Part shown: positions 51,010-59,861 of the stretch, one piece after another | Layout: each line of letters opens with the position of its first letter | How positions within the stretch are numbered: the stretch's first letter is position 1 | NCBI GenBank assembly: GCA_965199555.1 | Contig: CBDASJ010000020.1 | Span: forward strand, 1-64,000 | Length of the DNA stretch: 64,000 nucleotides | Source of the DNA: LMUY01 sp965199555 | Lineage (GTDB): Bacteria > Pseudomonadota > Alphaproteobacteria > Acetobacterales > Acetobacteraceae | Direction of reading: 5' to 3' | Notes under the pieces: generated by a model | Database searches by the model: none | What the model was told of the DNA's origin: nothing | The model's input: only the letters and a program-made list of their open reading frames with translations | Translations under genes and position numbers: made by a program

Positions 51010-51776
51010 CCGCGGCGGCCCCGCCACTGCACGGACGCAAGCGCAGCCACGCGACGGACTTGCTGCTGCTGCTCGCGATCGTGTTGCTGGTGTGGCAATG
51101 CCTCGGCAGTTGGACGGGGGGCATGGCCATCACGGGGCCATGGACGACCTTCGCCTTCCTTGGGCGGCTGGTGCTGACGGCGGGGTTCTGGGGCCAGGTC
51201 TGGGCGACGCTGACCGCCTTCCTGCTGGCCTTCGCATTGTCCGCGGCGTGCGGCCTGCTGCTCGGCCTGCTGCTGGGACTGGGGCGCTTCGCCGGCGACG
51301 TCATGGAACCCGTGCTGGCCGGGTTCTACACCATCCCCAAGGTCACGCTGTATCCCGTCGTGCTGTTGCTGTTCGGCCTGGGCGTGGGCGCGAAGGTGGC
51401 GTTCGGCGTCATGCACGGCCTGGTGCCGGTGACCCTGTTCACCATCGCCGCCATCCGCACCCTGCCGCCGACGCTGCCGCGCACCGCCCGCGCCCTGCGT
51501 CTGACGCCGGGCCAGACGATGCGGTGGGTGCTGCTGCCCGCCTGCCTGCCGCAGATCGTGGCCGGGCTGCGGCTGGGCTTCTCGCTGTCGCTGCTGGGCG
51601 TGCTAATCGGCGAGATGTTCAGCTCCCAACGCGGGCTGGGCTTCCTGCTGGTCAGCGGCATGGCGCAGCACAACGTGGTGCTGAGCACCGCCGTCGTGGT
51701 GGTGATCGTGGTGTTCGCCGTGGCTGCCAACACCGCCATGCTGCGGCTGAGCCGGCGTGCGGCGCGCGCTGCCTGA
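51006..51776 (+). CDS. ABC transporter permease (SsuC-like), second copy
   Basis: A 256-aa permease, only distantly similar to the first. It has FYTIPKVTLYPVVLLLFGLG, the EAA loop RTARALRLTPGQTMRWVLLP-ACLPQIVAGLRLG and GEMFSSQRGLGFLLVSGMAQ. Two different permeases with one ATPase imply a heterodimeric channel. The isocitrate lyase-family gene follows after 139 bases. Confidence 0.92.
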   Translation: MTAAAPPLHGRKRSHATDLLLLLAIVLLVWQCLGSWTGGMAITGPWTTFAFLGRLVLTAGFWGQVWATLTAFLLAFALSAACGLLLGLLLGLGRFAGDVMEPVLAGFYTIPKVTLYPVVLLLFGLGVGAKVAFGVMHGLVPVTLFTIAAIRTLPPTLPRTARALRLTPGQTMRWVLLPACLPQIVAGLRLGFSLSLLGVLIGEMFSSQRGLGFLLVSGMAQHNVVLSTAVVVVIVVFAVAANTAMLRLSRRAARAA

Positions 51777-51915
51777 CCGGTCAATCTTGCCAAGCTATGC
51801 CTGCCCGGGCTGCCAAACCGAGGATCGATCACGCCAGATCCGCTCCGATGCCACGCACCTTGCAAGCTACGGGCGACGGGCATAACCCGGACGCACCAAG
51901 AAACGGGAAACGGTC

Positions 51916-52773
51916 ATGGGCGCCGGCAAACGGTTGAGAACCCTTCTGGCACAAGACGGCATCGTCGTGGCGCCCGGCGTGTACGACGGCATCACCGCCC
52001 GCTTCACCGAACAGGCCGGGTTCGCCTGCGCCTACATGACGGGGGCGGGCACGTCGCTCTCGCTCGGCTACCCCGACCTCGGTCTGCTCACCATGTCGGA
52101 AATGGTGGACAAGGCCCGGGTCATCACCAGGACAACCGCGCTGCCCGTGATCGCCGACGCCGATACCGGCTACGGCAACGAGATCAACGTCACCCGCACC
52201 GTGCAGGAATATGAACGCGCCGGACTGGCCGGGCTGCATCTGGAAGACCAGGTCGCGCCCAAGCGGTGCGGCCATTTGGACGGCAAGGAACTGGTGCCGG
52301 AGGAGGAGTTCGTGGCCAAGATTCGCGCGGCCGTGGCAGCCCGGACCGATCCCGATTTCGTGGTGATTGCCCGTACTGACGCCCGGGCCGTGTCGGGGCT
52401 GGACGATGCCTGCAACCGGGCGAACGCAGCCCTGGCGGCCGGCGCGGACGTCGCCTTCGTCGAGGCGATCCCCACGCTGACCGAACTGGCAGAGGTGCCG
52501 CGCCGGGTGCGAGGCCCTTGCCTGCTCAACGTGGTGCGGGCCGGCAAGACACCGGAAGTGAACCTGCTGGACGCCCAAGGGATGGGCTACCGCATCGCGA
52601 TCCTGCCCAGCATGATGCTCGGGGCAGTCATGGAAGCGTGCGACAGCGTGCTCGCCACGCTCGCGGCCACGCACCAACCGCCATCCGCTGCCGGCAGCCC
52701 CAGCGTACGCGACCGCTTTCGCCGTTTCGGCTCCGACGAGTGGGATGCCTTGCGGAACCGCTTTCGATCCTAG
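51916..52773 (+). CDS. Isocitrate lyase/PEP mutase superfamily enzyme (2-methylisocitrate lyase-like)
   Basis: A 285-aa lyase of the same superfamily as the enzyme at 46182 but a distinct branch. VVAPGVYDGITARFTEQAGF, YMTGAGTSLSLGYPDLGLLT, PVIADADTGYGNEINVTRTV, LHLEDQVAPKRCGHLDGKE (catalytic Cys in KRCGH), FVVIARTDARAVSGLDDA. The SLGYPDLGL motif is typical of oxaloacetate/2,3-dimethylmalate-type lyases. Starts at ATG 51916. A perfect palindrome at 52821-52842 lies downstream. Confidence 0.9.
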   Translation: MGAGKRLRTLLAQDGIVVAPGVYDGITARFTEQAGFACAYMTGAGTSLSLGYPDLGLLTMSEMVDKARVITRTTALPVIADADTGYGNEINVTRTVQEYERAGLAGLHLEDQVAPKRCGHLDGKELVPEEEFVAKIRAAVAARTDPDFVVIARTDARAVSGLDDACNRANAALAAGADVAFVEAIPTLTELAEVPRRVRGPCLLNVVRAGKTPEVNLLDAQGMGYRIAILPSMMLGAVMEACDSVLATLAATHQPPSAAGSPSVRDRFRRFGSDEWDALRNRFRS

Positions 52774-52820
52774 GATGGGACTCTCGGATAGGCGAAGCGG
52801 TGCCATGCGCAGAGGCAGTG

Positions 52821-52842
52821 CTTAACGACCGGAGACGTTAAG
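52821..52842. promoter_or_regulatory. Palindrome upstream of the pilus/secretion operon
   Basis: CTTAACG and CGTTAAG form a perfect seven-base inverted repeat around ACCGGAGA. It lies 69 bases before the prepilin ATG and directly upstream of a possible -10 box (TACAAT, 52848-52853), so an operator is more likely than a terminator; there is no T-run. Confidence 0.4.
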
Positions 52843-52911
52843 AGAGTTACAATCTTTTTACGTCAATCTTACCGAAGGACGCTCCAGCTCCATCGGAAAG
52901 TTGATGAAATC

Positions 52912-53505
52912 ATGCAGTTAAAGCAGCGGACTTGTCGAAGCGACGAGGGTGGCTTCACCCTGATCGAATTGATGGTCGTGGTGACGATCATCGGCGTCCT
53001 GTCCAGCGTGGCGATCCCGCGATATATCGCCTACGTCCGCAGCAGCCAGACCGCAGAGGTCGGACAGATTGCCGGTTCCATCGTGTCGGCGTTGCAGGCT
53101 TATGCCGACGCGCAAAACCTCACTCCCACAGCCGCAGCGGCGGCGTTCGATACGTATTCCTTGGTTACCACGGGCACTGCCCCGACCAAGGACCTGACCG
53201 TTTTGCTGCCAACCTTGTCGGTGCCGAAGAACGCAACGTTCAACTATTCCGTGTCCGCGATCGTGGCCACGACCGGTCCGCAGGCCGGCGACGTCGCATA
53301 CTGCGTGAACGCCACGGGCAACGCGAACTCGAGCCTGGTGGGTGGGCAGGTGCTGTACTCCTCGTCCCCCGCGGTGTCCACGAGCTCCGGCTGGGTCGGC
53401 CGCCTATACAACAAGATCTACGTGAACGGCGTGGCGGGACTGACCGGCGCTGCCGCCGGCGGCTACTGCACCGCGGCCGGCCTGTCGGTCGGGACGCAGA
53501 GCTGA
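52912..53505 (+). CDS. Type IV prepilin-like protein
   Basis: A 197-aa prepilin. The leader MQLKQRTCRSDEGG ends at the prepilin peptidase site G|FTLIELMVVVTIIGVLSSVA, with Glu5 of the mature protein, followed by AIPRYIAYVRSSQTAEVGQI. The C-terminal domain is Ser/Thr/Ala/Gly-rich with two Cys (VAYCVNATG and GGYCTAAG) that could form the disulfide of a pilin D-region. It should be the major pilin or major pseudopilin of the following assembly genes. No prepilin peptidase gene is in the window. Confidence 0.93.
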   Translation: MQLKQRTCRSDEGGFTLIELMVVVTIIGVLSSVAIPRYIAYVRSSQTAEVGQIAGSIVSALQAYADAQNLTPTAAAAAFDTYSLVTTGTAPTKDLTVLLPTLSVPKNATFNYSVSAIVATTGPQAGDVAYCVNATGNANSSLVGGQVLYSSSPAVSTSSGWVGRLYNKIYVNGVAGLTGAAAGGYCTAAGLSVGTQS

Positions 53506-53524
53506 TCGCGAAAGGCCTGCCTCC

Positions 53525-55090
53525 GTGGTGAACACCGAATTCCATTCCGTAGCCGAGCGTTACGTCGATTGGGAGATGATCGGCTGCGGCGGGACGGCCC
53601 GTGTCTACCGGGTGTTCGACCGGGAGTTGGGGATCGCCTTGGCCATCAAGGTGCTCAAGCCGGAGCTTTGCTCCGACCGGCGCCAGATCCAGGCCATGCG
53701 GCAGGAGGTGCTCATCTCCCGAGCCCTCCGCCACCCCAACATCTGCCCGATCCACGATCTGTACGAAGGCCCGCAGGGTGTGGGCGTCGTCATGGACCTG
53801 TTGACCGGGCACGACCTGAAGCACTGGATCGCGGCACACCGCGGCCGGCTGCTGGATAGCTTGCCGCAGCGGCTGACCGCCTTGTCCCGCATCGCCGAAG
53901 CGCTGGAGATCGCGCACCGCCGCATCATCCACCGCGACCTGAAGCCGGCGAACATCTTCCTGCAGGATGGCGACGTCACCCGGCCGCTGATCATGGATTT
54001 CGGCTTGTCCGTGCAGGGCAGCGCCAGCGGCACTGCCTTTGCCGGCGGCACGCCGAAATACATGGCGCCCGAGCAGTACAGCAACCCGTCGGGCGTCGAC
54101 GGCCGCACGGATTTGTTTTCCCTCGGCGTGCTGGCCTACGAGCTGCTGACCGACGGGCGGCTGCCTGCCAGCAGCCTGCAGCATTGGCGGCCGTCCGGCA
54201 CGATCCCGTTCCTCACGGCGGCTGACATCGTGCCGCCCAGCCAGTTCTGCGCCGCCATTCCGCCCGCGCTGGATCGGCTGGTGCTGCTGATGGTGCAAAG
54301 CGATGCCGACACCCGGCCGGCCAGTTCGGCGGAGGTTTGCCAGGCCTTGGCGCAGGTCCGGCTGGACCCGGCGCCGATCGCTGCCGCATCCGGCGCCGCC
54401 CGGCACGGGGACGTGGTTACCGTGCCGGGCGGGCTGCGCGCCGTGGGTCCACGTCGGCCGGGCGCCGGCCCTGGGCCGCGGCGCAACATCGCCGTGTCGC
54501 CGTTCCGCCTGGCCAGCCAGCCGGTGACGAACGCGGAGTATCGCGCCTTCACCGCCGCCACCGGCTATCGCGCCCCGGCGATGATCGGGCACGAACGCTT
54601 CGGCCGCGACGACGCCCCCGTGGTCTGCGTCACCTGGCACGATGCCGCCGCCTATGCCGCCTGGGCCGGCGGGCGGCTTCCCACGGAGTTGGAATGGGAC
54701 ATCGCCGCCCGCGCGGACCAGGCGGATGTGGATTACCCCTGGGGCGCGGACGCACCCACCGCCACGCGGGCCAACATCGACCGGCTGTGCGACGGCACCA
54801 CGCCCGTGCACAGCTATCCCGCCGGGCGCAATGCCTGGGGCTTGTGGGACATGTGCGGCAACGTGTGGGAATGGTGCGCCGACCCCTGGGAGGAGCGTTT
54901 GCTCGCCCGGTTGAGCGAAGGCGAGGCTGACCCGCAGGGCCGCGGCGACGGCAGCGTCCGCTCGCTACGGGGCGGCAGCTTCGACAGCCTGGCGCCGACC
55001 GGCCGATGCGGCTTCCGTGCCAAGGAAGACGCGGCCGAATGCCGGATCGACCTGGGCTTCCGCCTGGCCTTTGCCGAGCCATGCCCGTGA
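53525..55090 (+). CDS. Serine/threonine kinase fused to an FGE-sulfatase domain
   Basis: A 521-aa protein. Residues about 15-280 are a Hanks-type kinase: WEMIGCGGTARVYRVFDREL, ATP-site Lys in ALAIKVLKPEL, catalytic loop IHRDLKPANIFLQDG (about 136), DFG in IMDFGLSVQG (about 158), GGTPKYMAPEQYSNPSG and DLFSLGVLAYELLTDG. Residues about 300-518 are a formylglycine-generating-enzyme-like (FGE/SUMF1) domain: FRLASQPVTNAEYRAFTAAT, GGRLPTELEWDIAARA, AWGLWDMCGNVWEWCADPW and SLRGGSFDSL. There is no TM segment. The FGE copper-site Cys pair is not obvious, so this part may bind rather than oxidise. Coupled to the secretion ATPase gene by a ten-base overlap. Confidence 0.93.
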   Translation: MVNTEFHSVAERYVDWEMIGCGGTARVYRVFDRELGIALAIKVLKPELCSDRRQIQAMRQEVLISRALRHPNICPIHDLYEGPQGVGVVMDLLTGHDLKHWIAAHRGRLLDSLPQRLTALSRIAEALEIAHRRIIHRDLKPANIFLQDGDVTRPLIMDFGLSVQGSASGTAFAGGTPKYMAPEQYSNPSGVDGRTDLFSLGVLAYELLTDGRLPASSLQHWRPSGTIPFLTAADIVPPSQFCAAIPPALDRLVLLMVQSDADTRPASSAEVCQALAQVRLDPAPIAAASGAARHGDVVTVPGGLRAVGPRRPGAGPGPRRNIAVSPFRLASQPVTNAEYRAFTAATGYRAPAMIGHERFGRDDAPVVCVTWHDAAAYAAWAGGRLPTELEWDIAARADQADVDYPWGADAPTATRANIDRLCDGTTPVHSYPAGRNAWGLWDMCGNVWEWCADPWEERLLARLSEGEADPQGRGDGSVRSLRGGSFDSLAPTGRCGFRAKEDAAECRIDLGFRLAFAEPCP

Positions 55091-57111
55091 GCGATCTCAC
55101 CGAATTGGAGGACGCGACGGATCTGGCGGACGCCGCGCCGACGATCACTGTGCTGGCCGGCCTGGCAGGTGAGGTGAATGGCGGCTATCGCGGCTCCTCC
55201 AAACCGCCGCTGCGGCTGCGGCTGCCCTGGGGTTTGTCCAAGCCCGAGCTGGCGCCGGATGACCCCACCCTGGCGGACGCGGCCCACGACGACACCTGCG
55301 TCGACGCGACGGAACCAGGGGCCACGGCGATCGAGCCGGAACTTGCCACCACGGGTGAGCCGGCGCCCGCCTTACCTTCGGCCCTGTCGGGCTCCCTGCT
55401 CGGCGGCGTCGTGGCCGAGCTGGTCGGCGAAAGCTTGCTGACGGAGCGGCGGGCGATCGCGCTCGGCTTCCAGGCGCGGGAAACCGGCGAAACGGTGCTG
55501 CGCGTGATGGCGCGGGAAATCGCGGCCGTTGAGCTGACGCCGATATACGAGTTCCTCGGCCGCCGCTTCGGCCAGCCGATGATCCGGCACAAGAACGACC
55601 TGATCGACCGGGTGATCGAAGCCCCGTGGCTGCCGATTGCGCTGACCGAACAGCGCATGATCCTGGCACTGAAGGGCGACGCGGGCACCGCGCTCTACGC
55701 CACGCTGGACCCGGGCGACCTGCTGTTGCGCGACTGGGTGGGCCGCATCTCCGGCCAGCAGGCCGTGCCGGTGCCGGTGCTGCCGGACGTGCTGATGGAA
55801 ACGGTGCGCCGCCTGCGCACCCGGTCCGAACTGCGGGAAAGCGGCAAGGAGCTGATCCCCATCAACATCGATTGGGCGCAGGAGGAACGCATCCGCTCCA
55901 GCCCCGAAGGCTGCGACATCCCCACCCTGGTCGACTTCATCGTCCACACGGCGTACGAGCACGGCACCTCCGACATCCATATCGAGCCGGTGGAGGATGG
56001 CACGGTGGTGCGCGGCCGCATCGACGGCATGTTGCACGAGGATTGCCGCTTCCCACTGGCGCTGCATGCCGCCATCACCTCCCGCATCAAGGTGCTGGCC
56101 GGCATGGACGTGGCGGAGCGCCGCCGCCCGCAGGACGGGCGCATCACCGCGCAGATCCGGCAGGTGGCACTGGACATCCGGGTGTCCAGTTCCCCCACGG
56201 TGCTGGGCGAGAAGATCGTCATGCGGCTGCTGGACGAGAAGGCGCTGCGGCCGACGCCGGAACAGCTTGGCCTGCGCGACGGCATGCTGCGCACGCTGCT
56301 GGACAAGATATCGGCGCCGCACGGCCTGATCATGATCAGCGGCCCCACCGGCTCGGGCAAGACGACGACGCTGTATTCCTGCCTGTCCGCGCTGGACCGG
56401 CAGCGGCGCAACGTGCTGACCATCGAGGACCCGGTGGAGTACCGGCTGAAGGGCGTGCACCAGATGCAGGTCAACGACCGCATCGGCCTGACCTTCGCCA
56501 GCGGGCTGCGCAACATCCTCCGCCAGGACCCCGACGTCATCATGGTGGGCGAATGCCGCGACGTGGACACCGCGCGCATGGCGATCCAGGCCTCGCTCAC
56601 CGGCCACACCGTGTTCTCCACCATCCACGCCAATGACGCGGTGGGCGTCATCAGCCGTTTGCTGGACATGGACATCGACCCCTATTTGGTTGCCACCGCG
56701 CTATCGCTGCCGGTGGCGCAACGCCTGGTGCGCGCGCTGTGCCCGCGCTGCCGCACCACGGTCGACGGCAGCGAGATGCAGGCCATGCTGCGCACGGACG
56801 GCGTGTCCGACGAGAAGCTGACGCGCATGGGGATTTTCATAGACCCGCGGGAAACCTGCCAGCACGCGCCGGGCTGCCCGAACTGCCGCCACACCGGTTA
56901 CGCCGGGCGCCAGGCGGTCTACGAGATGTTCGAGATCACGGAGCCGATGCGCGACCTGATCGCCGCCAAGACGTTCAGCGGCGACGACATGCGGCGGATG
57001 GTGCGCGAAGGCGGCAACGTGTCTATCGTCGAGAACGCGCTCGCCCTGGTGGAGGAGGGCATCACCACCTATGCCGAGGTCGTGCGGGTGTTCGGCGACG
57101 GCGCGACCTGA
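55081..57111 (+). CDS. Type II secretion/type IV pilus assembly ATPase (GspE/PilB family)
   Basis: A 676-aa hexameric ATPase. A long variable, acidic N-terminal region (first 110 residues) precedes the N1/N2 domain (FLGRRFGQPMIRHKNDLIDR). The ATPase core shows HGTSDIHIEPVEDGTVVRGR, Walker A LIMISGPTGSGKTTTLYSCL, Asp box LTIEDPVEYRLKGVHQMQV, Walker B LRQDPDVIMVGECRD and His box TGHTVFSTIHANDAVG. A tetracysteine zinc-binding part CPRC ... CQHAPGCPNC follows near the C-terminus, then GYAGRQAVYEMFEI. ATG 55081 overlaps the kinase gene. Confidence 0.95.
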   Translation: MPVSDLTELEDATDLADAAPTITVLAGLAGEVNGGYRGSSKPPLRLRLPWGLSKPELAPDDPTLADAAHDDTCVDATEPGATAIEPELATTGEPAPALPSALSGSLLGGVVAELVGESLLTERRAIALGFQARETGETVLRVMAREIAAVELTPIYEFLGRRFGQPMIRHKNDLIDRVIEAPWLPIALTEQRMILALKGDAGTALYATLDPGDLLLRDWVGRISGQQAVPVPVLPDVLMETVRRLRTRSELRESGKELIPINIDWAQEERIRSSPEGCDIPTLVDFIVHTAYEHGTSDIHIEPVEDGTVVRGRIDGMLHEDCRFPLALHAAITSRIKVLAGMDVAERRRPQDGRITAQIRQVALDIRVSSSPTVLGEKIVMRLLDEKALRPTPEQLGLRDGMLRTLLDKISAPHGLIMISGPTGSGKTTTLYSCLSALDRQRRNVLTIEDPVEYRLKGVHQMQVNDRIGLTFASGLRNILRQDPDVIMVGECRDVDTARMAIQASLTGHTVFSTIHANDAVGVISRLLDMDIDPYLVATALSLPVAQRLVRALCPRCRTTVDGSEMQAMLRTDGVSDEKLTRMGIFIDPRETCQHAPGCPNCRHTGYAGRQAVYEMFEITEPMRDLIAAKTFSGDDMRRMVREGGNVSIVENALALVEEGITTYAEVVRVFGDGAT

Positions 57112-57117
57112 CCGGCC

Positions 57118-58158
57118 ATGGTCGGCAGCGGCAACACCCACCTGGTGATCTTCGCCAAGCAGTTCTCCTCCATGATGGGGAGCAGCCTGCAACTGGTCAG
57201 CGTGCTGGACAACCTGGCGCGGGAAACGCCGCACCGGCGGCTGCGCCAGGCCGTGGGGCAGATCGCCGAACTGGTACGGGCCGGCACGGACCTGGCCGAC
57301 GCCATGGCGCGCTTCCCCACCTTGTTCAACGGCGTGTTCCTGGGCCTGGTCCGCTCGGGCGTGGAGGCCGGGCAGTTGCCGCAGGCCTTGAACCACGTCG
57401 TGAACTACCTCGCCCGCGTGGAGGAGCTGAACCGCCGCATGATGGCGGCCGCGGTTTACCCGGTGTTCGTGCTGTTGATCTTCTGCGGCGTGGCCGCCGG
57501 GATGATCTTCTTCATTCTGCCGAAATACCAGGCGATCTTCCGCAACTTCGGCCGCGACCTGCCCGGCCCCACCCAGTTCCTGCTGGATATCGGCGACTGG
57601 CTGCGGGAAGACGCGCTGTTGTTCGCCGGGCTGGGCGGCTTGCTCGCCACGCTCGCCGCCAGCGTGATCGTATCCCCGCGCGGCCGCATGCTGTGGGACA
57701 AGGGCAAGCTGCGCATCCCCATCCTGGGCCAGGTTTGGCGGCTGGCGGCGCTGGCGCGGTTCAGCCGCACGCTGGCCGTGCAGGTCAGCAACCACGTGTC
57801 GCTGGTGCGCGCGTTGCGGCTGGCTGCCTCCGCGTCCGGCAACGTTTTCGTGGCGGCGCAGGTGACGGCCATCGCGTCGGACGTGGAGCTTGGGGCCAGC
57901 GTCACCCAAGCGTTCAAGGACCGGGAGCTGTTTGCCGGCATCGTGCTGCAGATGGTGTCCGCCGGTGAGGAAGCCGGTCGGCTGGACGAGTTGCTGTTGT
58001 CGGCCGCAAACTATTTCGACAGCCTGTTGATCCAGCGCATCGAAACGACGACGGGGCTGATCAACCCGACGCTGACCGCCTTTGTCGGCTGCTCCACCGC
58101 CGGGATGATGCTTGCCTCGTTTCTTCCGGTGTTCGACATGCCCGGCGCCATGCAATGA
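57118..58158 (+). CDS. Type II secretion/pilus inner-membrane platform protein (GspF/PilC family)
   Basis: A 346-aa three-helix platform protein. Two T2SF repeats are visible: FAKQFSSMMGSSLQLVSVLD with FLGLVRSGVEAGQLPQALNH, and FSRTLAVQVSNHVSLVRALR with VLQMVSAGEEAGRLDELLLS. TM helices: YPVFVLLIFCGVAAGMIFFI, LLFAGLGGLLATLAASVIV and LTAFVGCSTAGMMLASFLPV. At 346 aa it is a little shorter than typical GspF (about 400), missing much of the N-terminal lead. It starts six bases after GspE and its stop overlaps the next gene. Confidence 0.93.
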   Translation: MVGSGNTHLVIFAKQFSSMMGSSLQLVSVLDNLARETPHRRLRQAVGQIAELVRAGTDLADAMARFPTLFNGVFLGLVRSGVEAGQLPQALNHVVNYLARVEELNRRMMAAAVYPVFVLLIFCGVAAGMIFFILPKYQAIFRNFGRDLPGPTQFLLDIGDWLREDALLFAGLGGLLATLAASVIVSPRGRMLWDKGKLRIPILGQVWRLAALARFSRTLAVQVSNHVSLVRALRLAASASGNVFVAAQVTAIASDVELGASVTQAFKDRELFAGIVLQMVSAGEEAGRLDELLLSAANYFDSLLIQRIETTTGLINPTLTAFVGCSTAGMMLASFLPVFDMPGAMQ

Positions 58159-59861
58159 CCGTCGCAGGCTGGATCCGGAGCCGCTTTGCCGGCGCACCGG
58201 CGGCCGCCTTGCCGCAGGGCGTGCTGTGCGTGTCCGTGGGCCATTCCACCTGGCGCACCACGCTGTTCCGCGAAGGCGAAGCGCCGCTGCACGCAACCTC
58301 GCCCGAGATCTTGCCCGGTGCGCCGCCGTCCTCGCCACTGGACATGGTCCGCCGCGCCATCCGCACCGTCACGCCGGGACAGCGCGAGCAAATCGGCCGC
58401 GTGCGCCTGCTGGTGTCGGACCCGGCCATCGTGCTGGTGGACAACCGGTTGAGCCGGGTGCGCGCTTCCGATCCGGTGGCGATCCGGGCGGCCGGGGCGC
58501 AGGAGCTCGGCTCCGCCGACGCCATCTACGGCTTCCAGCCTTATGGCGTGTCCGGTGAGCAGGAAGCCGAGCGCGGCGTGTTCGCCTTCATGTCCAGCAG
58601 TCTCGCCCGGGATTATGTCGGCGCGCTCGACAGCCTGGCCACGCGATTGGTGGAGCTGCGGCCCCTGCCGTTCGTCCGCTTGTCCCAGGGCGAAGACCAG
58701 CCCTTCATCGCCCTGACGGTCGGCAGCACGAGTTGCGACCTGATGATCGGCGACCCGGAAAGCGGCGCGCTGACCAGCCGGGTACTGCCGTTGGGCACGC
58801 AAAGCTTCGCCAAGGCGCTGGCGGAAGCCACCTCCATCCCGCTGCGCCAGGCGGCGGAAGGCCTAGCGCGCCGCAACTGCCTGCCCTCCCCCGCGGAAAG
58901 CAGCGCCGGTGCGCCCGCCACCGCCACGGAACGCGCGCTGCGCCCGCTGGTGGAGCTGCTGCGGACCGAGCTGCTGGCCAGCCTGGACTACATGCGCTTC
59001 CAACGGCTGGGCAACACGCCTGAGCTGTTGCTGCTGGACGGTGAGGTCGACGCCATTCGTGGGCTGCAAGCCTGGCTGGAACACTTGCTGCCCTTGGAAA
59101 CGCAACGGGCCGCTGACCCGCACGCCCTGTTCGCGGATAGCGCGGTGGTCCCGGCCGCCAACATGCTGGAAGGCTCGGCGAAGGGCCTGCTGAAGATCGG
59201 CAAAAGCGAATACGCCTTCCAGGGCGGCCGTTTCATGAGCGACCAACCGGTTGCCGCCCGCGTCGCGCCGCCGCGCCCGGCCGGCGCGCGGATGAACCCG
59301 GTGGCAGCGGGCCGGGCGTGGCTGGCTGGCCTGGACATGCGGCGCTTCGCCGTGCCGCTCGGCATCGCCGGGCTGGGCGCCGCGGCCGTGCTGCTGAGCC
59401 TGGCGCAGGCCAGCGCCGCGCGGCAGGACGGCGTGACCGCGCTGGCGGAGGCCATGAACGAGGATGCGGCCTTGCGCGGCGCCATCGCCCGGCAGGAAAC
59501 CGCCGAGGCCACCCGCCAGCCGGAGCCGCTGTTCATGACCGGCAAGCTGGCGGCGATCGCCCGCGCCTTGCCGGACGCGGTGTGGCTGGACGAGGTGACG
59601 AGTTTCGCCGACGGGCCGGCCGGGCCGCGCGACACCCGCCTGACGGTGGAAGGCAGCGTTGCCACCGCCGGGGCGGATTACCTCGGGCGCATCGACGCCT
59701 TGATCGGGCGGCTTTCGGCCGACAAGGACTTCATGAACGGGGTCACCGGCATCGCGCTCAGCAACGCCACCATGGCGCCGGACCAGGATGGGCGACGCGC
59801 CACCTTCACCCTGACGGTCTCGTTCAAGCCCCTGCCCCCGGCCCAGGCACGCCGCGCATGA
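58155..59861 (+). CDS. Fused PilM-PilN-like assembly protein (GspL analogue)
   Basis: A 568-aa protein. The first 330 residues read as a PilM/GspL actin-like cytoplasmic domain (VLCVSVGHSTWRTTLFREGE, FIALTVGSTSCDLMIGDPES, LLRTELLASLDYMRFQRLG), followed by a TM helix (VPLGIAGLGAAAVLLSLAQA, about residue 400) and a periplasmic PilN-type part (ARALPDAVWLDEVTSFADG, LTVEGSVATAGADYLGRIDA, TFTLTVSFKPLPP). In many systems these are two genes, pilM and pilN; here they are one, as in GspL but with a longer tail. ATG 58155 overlaps GspF and the stop overlaps the next gene. Confidence 0.85.
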   Translation: MTVAGWIRSRFAGAPAAALPQGVLCVSVGHSTWRTTLFREGEAPLHATSPEILPGAPPSSPLDMVRRAIRTVTPGQREQIGRVRLLVSDPAIVLVDNRLSRVRASDPVAIRAAGAQELGSADAIYGFQPYGVSGEQEAERGVFAFMSSSLARDYVGALDSLATRLVELRPLPFVRLSQGEDQPFIALTVGSTSCDLMIGDPESGALTSRVLPLGTQSFAKALAEATSIPLRQAAEGLARRNCLPSPAESSAGAPATATERALRPLVELLRTELLASLDYMRFQRLGNTPELLLLDGEVDAIRGLQAWLEHLLPLETQRAADPHALFADSAVVPAANMLEGSAKGLLKIGKSEYAFQGGRFMSDQPVAARVAPPRPAGARMNPVAAGRAWLAGLDMRRFAVPLGIAGLGAAAVLLSLAQASAARQDGVTALAEAMNEDAALRGAIARQETAEATRQPEPLFMTGKLAAIARALPDAVWLDEVTSFADGPAGPRDTRLTVEGSVATAGADYLGRIDALIGRLSADKDFMNGVTGIALSNATMAPDQDGRRATFTLTVSFKPLPPAQARRA

